The notes beneath the pieces were generated by a model that was not told the origin of the DNA, did not search any database, and saw only the letters and a program-made list of their open reading frames with translations. From Rheum nobile (taxonomy: Eukaryota > Streptophyta > Magnoliopsida > Caryophyllales > Polygonaceae): 64,000 nucleotides of DNA. Below are positions 21,023 through 33,017 of this stretch, piece by piece; position 1 is the first letter of the stretch; each line of letters begins with the position of its first letter. Position numbers and translations under genes: made by a program. The stretch lies in contig WOAB01000506.1 of assembly GCA_027886185.1 (NCBI GenBank), positions 868,001-932,000 on the forward strand, written 5' to 3'.

Positions 21023-21435
21023 TCTTCGTCGAGTTCGAGTTCAACTACGGGAGAGAGATTTTGCTTTTGTAATTTCAAGGCGGTCATACACACTTGTGAC
21101 CGACAGTGGCAGTACGGAAGAAGGTATTGGGGATGCCCTGAATTGGGGATGTACGATGTCCACAAACCTAGTAATAAAGGGGGATGTGATTTCTTTGCGT
21201 GGTTCAATCCACCATACGACGAGAGGGCACACGAGGTCATTATGGGGCCGTGGAAGAAAAAAAAACAACTTCTAAAGCAGAATGAGGGTCTTCATAGGTA
21301 TTGTTTACAAAAAATAACAAATAAACATCGTAGGTGTTAGAAAGATAGAAGTAACCATTTGTTATGTTTTGTAGGAATCAAGCGGAATTAGCGAAAGAGG
21401 GACATCGAAATCGAAAAGGAATCAAGCGGAATTAG
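21017..21435 (+). CDS. GRF-type zinc-finger protein, two exons
   Basis: The ATG at 21017 gives MASSSSSSSTTGERFCFC; exon 1 is 21017-21297 and exon 2 is 21375-21435 (GT-AG, phase 2), making about 113 aa. The zinc finger is visible as CFCNFKAVIHTC, GRRYWGCP and GGCDFFAWFNPP, matching the zf-GRF pattern of Cys residues followed by GRRYW and FF-W. The C-terminus is basic and coiled-coil-like (WKKKKQLLKQNEG, QAELAKEGHRNRK), as in many plant GRF proteins linked to transposons. A direct repeat of GGAATCAAGCGGAATTAGCG lies at the stop region. The frame is intact. It binds nucleic acid or protein partners in other systems; function here is unknown. Confidence 0.78.
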
Positions 21436-21609
21436 CGAAAGAGGGGATGTGATTTGTTATGTTTTGTACTACTTCGCGCCAATATAGGCCCATTAAATCG
21501 AGATAAAAAGCGAGTTTGTAATACTTCGAACATAGACATAATGTAAAACACATCAAAGTAATATGAACACATCAAAGCCGTCTAAATATTACATTACATA
21601 CTCGTATCA

Positions 21610-24600
21610 TCAATCAAGTACATGAACGGATCCGTCTCCCACATACATAAAAGGATCTGGTGCCTGACCATTTGCAATGCGGTAATCTCGATACGTCTTC
21701 AAATTCCACTCAAACTTTGTTGTCCACCACAAAATGTTTCGATCTGCGTTTCTGCGCCAAGAACCAGGAGTGTGCGGTATTGGCGACCTTTCCTTAAGCA
21801 CCACCTACATATACACACACAAACTATTTGAGTAGTGAAAACAATGTAACCTAATTTCATAAATATTTTATTAGAAAAAACCTTTACCGATATGAAGTGA
21901 TCATGATTGCCTACGTGTGCCATGGCAAGAATCTTGTCTGGAGGTCCTATGCTTGATGTCCTATTTCTCAACGGTAAGCAAAACGTCAGAGCTTCCCACA
22001 TTAATAAGACGAGACCAACCTGATATAGTATGGCAAACACTAAACCCATCAATGGCATGTGAAGCCAGTATACTTCTGAGCAAGGGCTTCTGCAATGGTT
22101 CACTTGAAAGATAAGATCATCCCAAGACCCTTGTCGAAGACGGCAACGTATCGGCTCATATAGCTCTCGGTTGTCAAGCAACTCTGCTACCATCTCACGT
22201 CGGATTTTGGGATATTCCTTCTCTTGCCTCCCCAACAATATAGCCATCGACCGATATCCACAATGTCCGTCGGGGCATACATCTCTAACATTCTTGATGT
22301 ACGGAATCCAAAAGTCATCCACATTGTCAATCCCAAAGTTCACCCCATATGAACAATGGGAATACTAGGTTCTTCAGGCCAGTGCAAATCTTCTGGTTGT
22401 GATTCTTCTAGTATGGGTTGGGATTGCAAGTCGTTAAAGTCCATCACTACTGCAATAGATGTACTTGCTTGATTTTTAGGACGACCTGGGCCTTTACCAG
22501 TGTTCGCAGTTGCCTTCCCCTTCGCCTTTGTCTTTGGCCCCGCCTTCTTCTCATTCTCGTGGAGCTAATCCCGTCTATGCTCAAACAAGCACTTATCCCT
22601 CTTCTCCGCCTTCTCATCCACCTTCTCCTTGTTCCTAGCAACACTTGGCCTTCCTTTTGACTTGATCCCCGTCAGCTCTAACAAAGTACTCTCTTCTGGA
22701 TGCTCCAAGTCGTGGTACAACTCACCTAGTAGGAATGTCGTGCCTTTCTTCAATGTCCTAACCTCCAACCTGGCAAACATTTCACGAAGTCTCATCTCTG
22801 TAATGTCCATTCAAACGTAGGCAGAAGGGCCAGGAGTTGTTGTTGGAGTCTCTTCTCATTCCAAGTCCCTCCAGAACTCGTGAACGTCTGAAGAAATGAG
22901 GGGTGTTCTTGAAACGATGGCTCTTGCAATGTTGTGCGCGCAAGGCAACCCAATGCAAACTCCCACCCAATGGTCGGTGCATTCTTCTGAGAACCCCCCC
23001 TTCTTCAAGATATCGTAATAGCTCAACAACATATCAAAGCACCTATCCGACACTTGGTAGAAGAGCCTAGAAAAAGTAGCTCGTACAACTGGCGGCATCG
23101 ATACATCATCGAAATCCGTTGGTCGTTTGGAAAGTGAAAGGTTCATGCTCCCCCTAATCTGATCTATTTGAAGGATGATGGCATGGTGAATCCTCACGAT
23201 CACTCTGTTGAAGCCCCCTCTACTAGAGCCAATAATATCTTTCAAAACCTTGTGCATCCCCTCAACCCTGTCAAATCACATGACGTTAGTACGACAACAT
23301 TAACAACTATGAGTACAAAAAACAACATATTGTGAACGTCATACCTGTTTGAAGTCCTCGTGAAGAAGTGAAGATGATGATCCGTCCACGCCCTTACTAT
23401 GCTCGTCTTGTACGGAATAATCCATGTGTCCTCCATGTATCCGAAAAGGCCTTTCTTCCACGATGTCCGTAATACGACAAGCCTCTCTTCATAGCTTTCT
23501 TCACTGGTTGAGCAAAAAAGTGCCCAACATTGGTTTGCAAAGGCATCCACACTTTCCTTCTTCTTCAAGATGGACAAGGCACGTGCCTCGATGTTGTGCT
23601 TTATATGCACCCAACACAAGAGGTGCTGAACTTCGGTGCCGAAAACACTCTGGATAGCAGTTATGAGGGCCTTCTCACAATCTATCATTATTGCAGTCGG
23701 CATCACTCCCAAATCCAAACACAATGCTCGAACTTTCCTCATTATCCACGTGTAATGGTAAATCCTTTCCGCCCGGGTGAATGCATAAGCAATGTTGAAC
23801 GTCTTATGAGTGTTGGTGAAACCAACAATCTCCACAAGTGGCATTCCATATCTATGGAAAACATTTCATAATACCAAACACATTTTTAAATGAAATACTA
23901 TAACAATTTATGTCATAAACTACACATTATTACAATTTAGGACTTACTTGTTTGTCTTGTATGTCGCGTCAATGATTAGCACGTACGGGAACTTATTCAA
24001 CAACCGCAGTGACTCCGGATTAGCAAAAAATAAGATTGCAACATCATCAGTCTTTGCATCCCTCAAAGGATGAACTACGTATTTCTGCTCAACCATAAAT
24101 CTTAGGGACCACTGTGTAACCGTTAACTCTCCCCTATCCTCGTACTGCAGCTTCTGCAAGAACTTGGCCACTTGCTTCCTGGAAGTCACATTTCCCGGAA
24201 AGTTTTGCCTCAATTCCGAAAAAATTTGATTTGGCGTCTTGCGACCGTCTCCCCACCTCCTTGCGCACAGCTGCTCCGCCTCGGTCATTCGACCCATGAA
24301 TGCATGGCCTTTGAAGCTAGTTCATAGCTTATGGTTGTGCCGACCTTCAATCACACCCAAGACCCACTTTTCACCAACCGTCCATGCCTCTTTCTTCATG
24401 CGAACACCCATTATCTCAAACTTACACCCACACTTTTTGGATCTCGACTTTTAGATTTTAGCAACCGGCAACTCTGGATTCTCTTCGTTCACCTTCGGCC
24501 TTCGCGATCTCCAAGGCCCAAACCTATCGCACACTATACTAATTTGGTATAGACTTGAGTTACGCTTCACCAAAGCTATCACAAGCTCCTTTTCTATTTC

Positions 24601-25028
24601 TTTCGCCCATTTGTACAATTCTTCCTTACTATCCCACACTAGGTCGGTAATAAAATGCTATGTATAGTCTTTCCCCTATAAATGTAGCGGTTTATGTTAA
24701 CTACAACTCATCATAACTACATCACTATGTTACACTATATATGATTTCCAATTATATAACTACAAATTCATGCTAAATATTGGCTACCTAATTCAGTGCA
24801 ATACTTAAGAAACTAATTACGTATTAAAATACAGATGAAGGAAAGAGCAAAACTATTTTAACACTAACCACAAATTTGCCGCTAGGGTCTCAATCGCCAG
24901 TCGCTTCGTCGTCTTCCACATCTAAGAAAAAATTCGACTCCATCCATTTGTCGTCCTCCTCCTCTTCTTCTTCACTTTAAACCCAATCATTTTTTTTCGT
25001 CACTACTATCCTCACCACTATGATACAT
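21610..25028 (-). pseudogene. Mutator-like (MULE) transposase fused to an OTU cysteine protease
   Basis: The gene is multi-exon on the - strand. The N-terminal exon (about 25028-24870) is acidic (EEEEEDDKWMES). A FAR1-like DNA-binding segment follows (24639-24450). The transposase has DDE residues: IDATYKTNK at the end of 24297-23944 (donor GTAAGT), YGMPLVEIVGFTNTHKTFN and MIDCEKAL in 23850-23340, and VEGMHKVLK at about 23264. A SWIM-like C...GLPCAH motif is at about 22935. The basic linker (GKGPGRPKNQA) leads to an OTU domain with catalytic Cys in CPDGHCGYRSMAILLGRQ (about 22275) and His in GNHDHFISV (about 21890), continuing in a last exon 21804-21610. Stops and small frameshifts (for example near 24900, 24460, 22800 and 22350) make this copy probably inactive. 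MULE-OTU fusions are known in plants; substrate is unknown. Confidence 0.82.
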
Positions 25029-25159
25029 CTTTAAAATTAGGAGAAGAACAATTTCGGTTTCTTGGACATGGAATGGCAAGACCTTCGACTATTAATAGGA
25101 ATAAATAGACCCGTTAGTCACTTCAGCGCACCAAGGAACTTTCCAACGGCTATAATTTT

Positions 25160-25350
25160 ACATGCATAACATAAGCGTATAACAACCACACGCTTAACTT
25201 AAGCGTGTGGCTATGCGCCTAACGTAATTGTGTAAAATAGCCTCTTCTTCGAGGCAACGGTGATCTGTCTTTTTAAAATACCAACTATACCCCTACGTGC
25301 CTACGTTAAGCGTGTAAAACCACACGCTTACGATAAGCGTGTAAAATAGC
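25160..25350. promoter_or_regulatory. Dyad motif cluster 3, upstream of the MULE-OTU gene
   Basis: Five full or partial CACGCTTA-n-TAAGCGTG dyads lie 130-320 bp upstream of the inferred transposase start. A block TTTCCAACGGCTATAATTTT at about 25139 resembles the mirrored blocks beside the B3 and GRF starts, which suggests related promoters for the module's genes. Confidence 0.65.
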
Positions 25351-25399
25351 GTCGATATAGACACTATTTCGCGTGTGTTTAGTCATTGCCTAATAAAAA

Positions 25400-27353
25400 G
25401 TGACAAAAGTGGAGGAAAACTATACGACGAGTAAGACATACATTTTGACCTTGAATTGATAAAATTCATTATGTCTCGAAAATACTGATTTTTGTACGTA
25501 TAATAATTTTCATTTTTTTTCCCTGATAAGGTAAGAATTCGAGAACCGAAACAACGTCGGAAAACTCGAGAGGCCGATAAATCGGCAACCGAAAACCGGT
25601 TAAGAACAACAAAGCAAACAAAGGAAAATACAACGAGCCAAATTGAGCCAAACGAACTAGGGAGAGAAGTGAGTCAAGCACAAATCAGCAGACAGTGCCA
25701 CCAGAATAAGGGTCAAACAGGATGAATCCTGGGCAGGTACTGAATGGACTACCATGACGTTGCCCTCACCTAGATGAGGGATCTTCAGGAGTCTCGACCA
25801 CCCTGACGTTGCCTACCATGGATCTTCAGGAGCCTCAGACACAACCACAATCACAACTGGAACAACTCGGACTCCACCTAGATCAACTCAACAAAGCAGT
25901 GAAGTACAAAACCCAACCTTGCAAACCCGAAGCGCAACCAAACAAGAACACACACACACACACACACACACAAAACGTACAGCAAATCGAACAAACAAGG
26001 GTTTAACAGAAAAGGAATTGATCAGCGGGTTGGCCCTGGAGCGCTTCAACCAGCAACACCACGGAGCTCTCCATCAACTCCGGAACATCAACACGCAGAA
26101 CTCCATTTTGGAGAACGTCGTCTCCGTCGAAATCGCCGGCAGAGAACAAAATCCATCTCATCGCTGACTTCGGCGGCGACGACGAGGGCTCGGTCGGAGC
26201 GGGGGCTCGGAGCAGAGCGGGGGCTCATTCGGAGCTGGGAGAGACTTGGACGAGTTCGGCAGCCCGCAAAGCCATCGGGGTTCGGGGTCAGAATGAGCCT
26301 GGTGCCCATCGGTTCAAGAAAATTTTGTGGGGGGAAGGCGACAGTGAGCCATTGTTGGAAGAAAGGGTTTTAGGTCGAGAGTTTTAATTATGGGTTTGAG
26401 GTTCCCTTTAGATTCATGGTTTCTTGAACCAGTAGAGTAGAGAGATTGGTAGAGATTTGGGGTTTCATTGATAGGGAATGCTTGGGTTAGAATTTGGATA
26501 GGAGGCTCGGTCGGAGCGGCCATGGTGGCAGCGAGTGTGGTGGTTGCCATGGGGTGGAGGTTGCCATAGTGGCGACGGGGTGGTGGTTGTCATGGTGGCG
26601 GCAGGCTCCAAAAAGAGCTTTTTTAGGGCCGACTCACTAAAAGTATTTGCTTATTGATTTCAATGGGACATAAGAATTTTCATTCTTAGTTCAAAATTCA
26701 ACAACGTTTTAGAAATGCCATTACCATTTGAATGCCATTACCATTTGATTTCAATTCCACCCACTAAAATGAGAGTTCGATCAACATATATGCATGTAAA
26801 CCTATATCTCAAGATTGCATTAGTAATCAAGTATTTCAAGATTACATTAATAAAATGAGAGTTCTATTCATGTGTCTAATTTTAACCTGAATATTACTTT
26901 GTATGTAGTATAAATTTTCAGCGCACGATTAAAATATGTACGCGACTTATTATATATCGTATCCCTTATTTTTGGTAGAAATTACATATCGTATAACAAT
27001 ATGTACTTGGGATGTGTACTACCAAGGACATATATATTTCTACGTTTTGGTAGTATTTTATGAACCTTCACGCGTACCAACTAAAGAGAATATGATTTGT
27101 GGCTAGCTAGATTTTTTTTTTCAGAATTAATTACGTATATAAGGTTAAAATTATGATATCAGTTTTTACCAGAAAATGTTATTCTATCAGAAATCATTTA
27201 TTTGTTTACATGTAAAGATAATCTCTTGAATATCTCCGAACTTATTTTTCTAATTGCAAGCCAAACACACAATTAATGTATATTTCCAATACCATCGATC
27301 TCTAACACGATACTTAATTTCTATGAAATGCATCCTTATCCCTTGATATGTAA
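25400..27353. other. Unassigned sequence
   Basis: No gene is recognised. It holds a (CA)n microsatellite at about 25950-25973, a GC-rich block at 26100-26330, and a short CATGGTGGC-rich imperfect repeat at about 26520-26610. A - strand frame at 26550-26314 (starting MATTTLAATMAAPTEPP) is open but has no recognised domain. From 26640 to 27353 the sequence is AT-rich and featureless. The right boundary of the MULE-OTU module lies somewhere near 25.35-25.55 kb, but I could not find terminal repeats or a target duplication. Confidence 0.5.
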
Positions 27354-29020
27354 TGTGGGTATTGTTTAATTCCGTTTCAACCGTTCGTGAAGACGTCGAG
27401 GGTCAACACACCCTCGACCCGGATTTGTTGAGGATTTGTTTGTTTTGGGGACGTCCTCAGCAACTTCCTAGTCTCTGGCTTCGCGTAGGGTTGGGTCTCT
27501 GGCTCCACGGTTCAACTCTGATGTTGATATTATTCCTTCACACTTCTCCAGATTGTATATGGTCGTTCTCGAGCTCCGACAGCTTTATCATACGCGAGGT
27601 CCACATGAAAACACCCCGGAGATGGCTTCCCCGGGACGGGCTCTCCGACGCTCAAGTCAGTTTTCTATACGAAGAGCATGTATATAGATATATGTAGAAA
27701 AGTTAAGGTTGAGAGGTTTACTAACCCGTCGAATTACCTTGACCGAGTACACTCACCCTTCAGTTCATTAGTCAAGTATTCTAGCATTAAGTCTTTCATC
27801 AAAGACTCGTCTATAAGGCTTACGAGTACCAGTTCATTTACCAACGAATCTCAATGCTCTCATTGAGAGCCTAAAGTCGCCTCAGCGAAGGACCCCTCGA
27901 ACCATTCCAGCAAACTTGTAGATAAAGCCTTATTCACTTACGCATAAAATTGCCCTAAAACCTCAATGAACCATGGCCTAAACATATCATGCAATAAATT
28001 ATCAAATTGCTCATGTCAACATATTGAGAAATCAGGAGCAACATGATATTTGCAACATAGCAATATTTATCCCTAGCTATCATCTATGAGAGATCCAAGT
28101 AAAATAATACATGGAGCATCAATCAAACATCTCGAAGAAGTGGGGTAAGCATAGCATAGGGTATCCTGTCATCAAGCAATTAGGAGCAGATTTGCATCAT
28201 AATGGAACGCATAGAAGCATCATTAGAGAGCTATATGGTTAGGGCTTGGCCAAAGTCATATAAAAACCTTAGTATTGCCTTTCTACTTGTTCAGATCGCA
28301 CATCAAATATTGCACAGAGAAGCAGTTAGGAGCATAAAATGACATCGCACATAACTCATTGCACACAGAGAAGCACTATTATCGGATCAAGCTAGTGAGA
28401 GAGAGAGAGAGAGAGAGAGAGATCGAACACACACCTTGGTAGGCCAACCAATGAGATTGGCTATAGAGAGGGGCCAGGGAAGGAGAGGCGGGCTTCGAGA
28501 GCCATCGACCGCTTTGGGTAGCCACCAACTGGGCATCGAGGAGAGGGTCGTTGTCCACTGTTGGTTTGCAGAATTTTGGAGGGCGAGAAAGGACGAAGAA
28601 CGGCGATGGAGAGAGAGGCGATGAAGAAATTGAAGACGGTGATGGAGCAGAGGTGGAGCTTCGTTCTCCCTTCAATGGAGGATCCGGTCGAGCCCCAAAG
28701 AAATCCCCCGTATTGCCTTCTTTTCTCCCTTCTGAAGCTCTCCCTCCATTAGAGCCTCTTCTGAATTGCTCCCGGTTCGAGCTCAAGAAAGCTCTCATCT
28801 CCCCCTTTTCTCAGAAATCTACCATTGCTCCCCCTCGAGCTTTAGAGAGGAGCTCCTTCTCCTGTCCCAAAATTGCGGCCCCTATTAGCTGAAGTTCCTT
28901 TCCTTCTTTATTGCAGCCCCCGAGCCCTCCTTTCTGTTGAATTCTCTTTCACCCTAAAAATAAGGTTTTGGGCCTCTTATTCTCTATGGGCCTTGAGCCC
29001 ACTAAAATCTGGCACCCACA
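27354..29020. repeat. Complete LTR of the non-coding LTR array
   Basis: 1667 bp, TGTGGGT...ACCCACA. The 3' 880 bp (from 28139) match the two partial LTRs downstream. It contains a GA microsatellite (28396-28422). Confidence 0.7.
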
Positions 29021-30503
29021 GCCAGCCCCCCAAGCCCTTCGGCTTCGCGTAGCGAAGGTGAAGGCTTGGTTCACTGGTGGCCGCGCAAGAACCTGCATTC
29101 GTCCAGGTTCCTCGCGAATCTTTCTGGCAAGTTGTCTTCTCTTTTCTCTTTCTTTTTGAGGAATGACTAAGCTAACCATTGTCTCTTGGTTAGGTCCTCC
29201 CTTAATTTGCTCATTTTCCGCATCCTCTCTCATTTCGTATTGATTTTTTAACCATCTCTATGGTTGGATGGAGCACAGGTTAAAACGCAAGTTCGCGAGT
29301 CAACTACTAGAGTGGCGCAGAGCCCCGAGACATTGCACTTCGAGTTCGCGAGGGAACTCGTCGCGTGGGCGTGAAGCCCCGAGACATTGCTTTTAGAGTT
29401 CGTGAGGGAACTCGTCGCATGGGCGCGAAGCCCCGAGACATTGCTTTTAGAGTTCGCGAGGGAACTCATCGCGTGGGCGCGATGCCCCGAGACATTTCTT
29501 TTTAGAGGAGCATGGCTCCACTCTAGTTAGGTTGCTTCTTGGTGTGCCTTGCACTTTGCTTTTAATTGTTTACTCGTATTTATTTTATTCTTACTCTGTC
29601 ATTTTCTTGTTAATAGTGAGAACATGAACCTTGTATCTGAAGGAAAATGCGAGTTTCCCATTGAGGGCATACAGACTTGCGTATAAAGAAGCATATGTGC
29701 ATCGTAGAAAATAGACTTGTGAAGGGTGTATGCGTTTGTGCACAAGGGACCCGCCATGCGTCGGAGAGAGTGATCCCATAGAGGGTATACGGGAGAGAGT
29801 GATTTCACTAGCTTGCTCGTGTTGCTCAGCTTGCTTTTTCAATCTATCTGTTTGCTTGCTTTCTCGTGTTAATTCTGTTACTTGCTTTCTCACATTGCTT
29901 ATACATTTGTCTTCTTGTATTGCCTTTTTACTCGCTTTCTTTAAGTCCATGGAGGGTGCATGGTTGGGTAGTTATGAGCAAAGGAAAACCTTCGTGAAGG
30001 CCTTGAAGTGAGGATCTTTGTGAAGGGGAGCTCTCGTGAAGGACGGGCTTTCGTGTATGATGGGCCTTCATGAAGAATGGCTTACGTGAAGCATTGCCTT
30101 CGTGAAGGGACATAGGCACAAGCCGGGAAGCCACGAGCATGGGCCACGAGTACCACACGAGGGTTAGTAAGGCCTTCGTGAAGGCGACTTCACTAGATTT
30201 CTCGCGTTGTTGTTCAACTTGCTTTCTCATACTGTTTTTATTGTATTACTTTCTTGCATTGCGTTTGTACTTCTCTCTCACATTGCCTTTTTGTATTGTT
30301 TTTGCATAATGCTTTTCATACTCGCGCGCTTTTTGTATTGCTTTTCAAGACGCATTTCACACGTCGCGTTCACTAATTGCTTGGTTTTTGCTCGTTTCAT
30401 GCATTGGCTATGCCGTGTGCGCGGTTTTTTGGACATGTCTTGATTAACTTTGGCTTGGTTATCATGTTAATTACTCGGGCATACCTGTCATCAAGCAATT
30501 AGG
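29021..30503. repeat. Internal segment, copy 1, with 54-bp tandem repeats
   Basis: About 1483 bp with no coding capacity recognised. It carries three full copies plus a partial copy of a 54-bp unit (GAGTTCGCGAGGGAACTCGT...) at about 29311-29505, and a palindrome-rich zone of CCTTCGTGAAGG units at about 29990-30185. Short frames through the tandem repeat are low-complexity artefacts. Confidence 0.75.
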
Positions 30504-31380
30504 AGTGGGGTAAGCATAGCATAGGGTATCCTGTCATCAAGCAATTAAGAGCAGATTTGCATCATAATGGAACGCATAGAACCATCATTAGAGAGCTATA
30601 TGGTTAGGGCTTGGCCAAAGGTCATCTAAAAACCTTAGTATTGCCTTTCTACTTGTTCAGATCGCACATCAAATATTGCACAGAGAAGCAGTTAGGAGCA
30701 GAAAATGACATCGCACATAACTCATTGTACACAGAGAAGCACTATTATCGGATCAAGCTAGTGAGAGAGAGAGAGATCGAGATCGAACACACACCTTGGT
30801 AGCCCAACCGATGAGATTGGCTATAGAGAGGGGCCATGGATGGAGAGGCGGGCTTCGAGAGCCATCGACCTCTTTGTGTAGCCACCAACTGGGCATCGAG
30901 GAGAGGGCCGTTGTCCACTGTTGGTTTGCAGAATTTTGGAGGGCGAGAAAGGATGAAGAACGGCGATGGAGAGAGAGGCGATGAAGAAATTGAAGACGGT
31001 GATGGAGCAGAGGTAGAGCTTCGTTCTCCCTTCAATGGAGGATCCGGTCGAGCCCCAAAGAAATCCCCCGTATTGCCTTATTTTCTCCCTTATGAAGCTC
31101 TCCCCCCATTAGAGCCTCTTCCGAATTGCTCCCGGTTCGAGCTCAAGAAAGCTCTCATCTCCCCCTTTTCTCAGAAATCTACCATTGCTCCCCCTCGAGC
31201 TTTAGAGAGGAGCTCCTTCTCCTGTTCCAAAATTGCGGCCCCTATTAGCTGAAGTTCCTTTCCTTCTTTATTGCAGCCCCCGAGCCCTCCTTTCTGTTGA
31301 ATTCTCTTTCACCCTAAAAATAAGGTTTTGGGCCTCTTATTCTCTATGGGCCTTGAGCCCACTAAAATCTGGCACCCACA
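30504..31380. repeat. Partial LTR, copy 2
   Basis: 877 bp matching 28139-29020; the first ~785 bp of the full LTR are absent. At its left edge TGTCATCAAGCAATTA occurs both before (30487) and after (30532) the AGTGGGGTAAGC block, a small local duplication. Confidence 0.75.
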
Positions 31381-32971
31381 GCCAGCCCCCCAAGCCCTTC
31401 GGCTTCGCGTAGCGAAGGTGAAGGCTTGGTTCACTGGTGGCCGCGCAAGAACCTGCATTCGTCCAGGTTCCTCGCGAATCTTTCTGGCAAGTTGTCTTCT
31501 CTTTTCTCTTTCTTTTCGAGGAATGACTAAGCTAATCATTGTCTCTTGGTTAGGTCCTCCCTTAATTTGCTCGTTTTCCGCATCCTCTCTCATTTCGTAT
31601 TGATTTTTGAACCATCTCTATGGTTGGATGGAGCATAGGTTAAAACGCAAGTTCGCGAATCAACTACTAGAGTGGCGCAGAGCCCCGAGACATTGCACTT
31701 CGAGTTCGCGAGGGAACTCATCGCGTGGGCTCGAAGCCCTGAGACATTGCTTTTAGAGTTCGTGAGGGAACTCGTCGCGTGGGCGCGAAGCCCTGAGACA
31801 TTGCTTTTAGAGTTCGCGAGGGAACTCATCGCGTGGGCGCGAAGCCCCGAGACATTGCTTTTAGAGTTCGCGAGGGAACTCGTCGCGTGGGCGCGAAGCC
31901 CCGAGACATTGCTTTTAGAGTTCGCGAGGTAACTCGTCGCGTGGGCGCGATGCCCCGAGACATTGCTTTTAGAGGAGCATGGCTCCACTCTAGTTAGGTT
32001 GCTTCTTGGTGTGCCTTGCACTTTGCTTTTAATTGTTTACTCGTATTTATTTTATTCTTACTCTGTCATTTTCTTGTTAATAGTGAGAACATGAACCTTG
32101 TATCTGAAGGAAAATGCGAGTTTCCCATTGAGGGCATACAGACTTGCGTATAAAGAAGCATATGTGCGTCATAGAAAATAGACTTGTGAAGGGTGTATGC
32201 GTTTGTGCACAAGGGACCCGCCATGCGTCGGAGAGAGTGATCCCATAGAGGGTATACGGGAGAGAGTGATTTCACTAGCTTGCTCGTGTTGCTCAGCTTG
32301 CTTTTTCAATCTATCTGTTTGCTTGCTTTCTCGTGTTAATTCTGTTACTTGCTTTCTCACATTGCTTATACATTTGTCTTCTTGTATTGCCTTTTTACTC
32401 GCTTTCTTTAAGTCCATGGAGGGTGCATGGTTGGGTAGTTATGAGCAAAGGAAAACCTTCGTGAAGGCCTTGAAGTGAGGATCTTTGTGAAGGGGAGCTC
32501 TCGTGAAGGACGGGCTTTCGTGTATGATGGGCCTTCATGAAGAATGGCTTACGTGAAGCATTGCCTTCGTGAAGGGACATAGGCACAAGCCGGGAAGCCA
32601 CGAGCATGGGCCACGAGTACCACACGAGGGTTAGTAAGGCCTTCGTGAAGGCGACTTCACTAGATTTCTCGCGTTGTTGTTCAACTTGCTTTCTCATACT
32701 GTTTTTATTGTATTACTTTCTTGCATTGCGTTTGTACTTCTCTCTCACATTGCCTTTTCGTATTGTTTTTGCGTAATGCTTTTCATACTCGCGCGCTTTT
32801 TTAATTGCTTTTCAAGATGCATTTCACACGTTGCGTTCACTAATTGCTTTATTTTTGCTCGTTTCATGCATTGGCTATGCCGTGTGCGCGGTTTTTTGGA
32901 CATGTCTTGATTAACTTTGGCTTGGTTATCATGTTAATTACTCGGGCATACATGTCATCAAGCAATTAGGA
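31381..32971. repeat. Internal segment, copy 2
   Basis: About 1591 bp, nearly identical to 29021-30503 but about 108 bp longer. The excess is accounted for by two extra 54-bp units: five full copies plus a partial at about 31675-31970. Confidence 0.75.
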
Positions 32972-33017
32972 GTGGGGTAAGCATAGCATAGGGTACCCTA
33001 TGCTATGCTTACCCCAC
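32972..33017. repeat. Perfect 46-bp palindrome
   Basis: GTGGGGTAAGCATAGCATAG followed by its own inverted copy, centred on GGTACC with no unpaired spacer. It marks the junction between internal copy 2 and the third LTR segment. Confidence 0.95.

Noticed and set aside
29248..32021. Ala/Ser-rich frames on the - strand and matching + frames
   Set aside because: They come from the 54-bp tandem repeat, whose length is a multiple of three, so frames stay open by chance.
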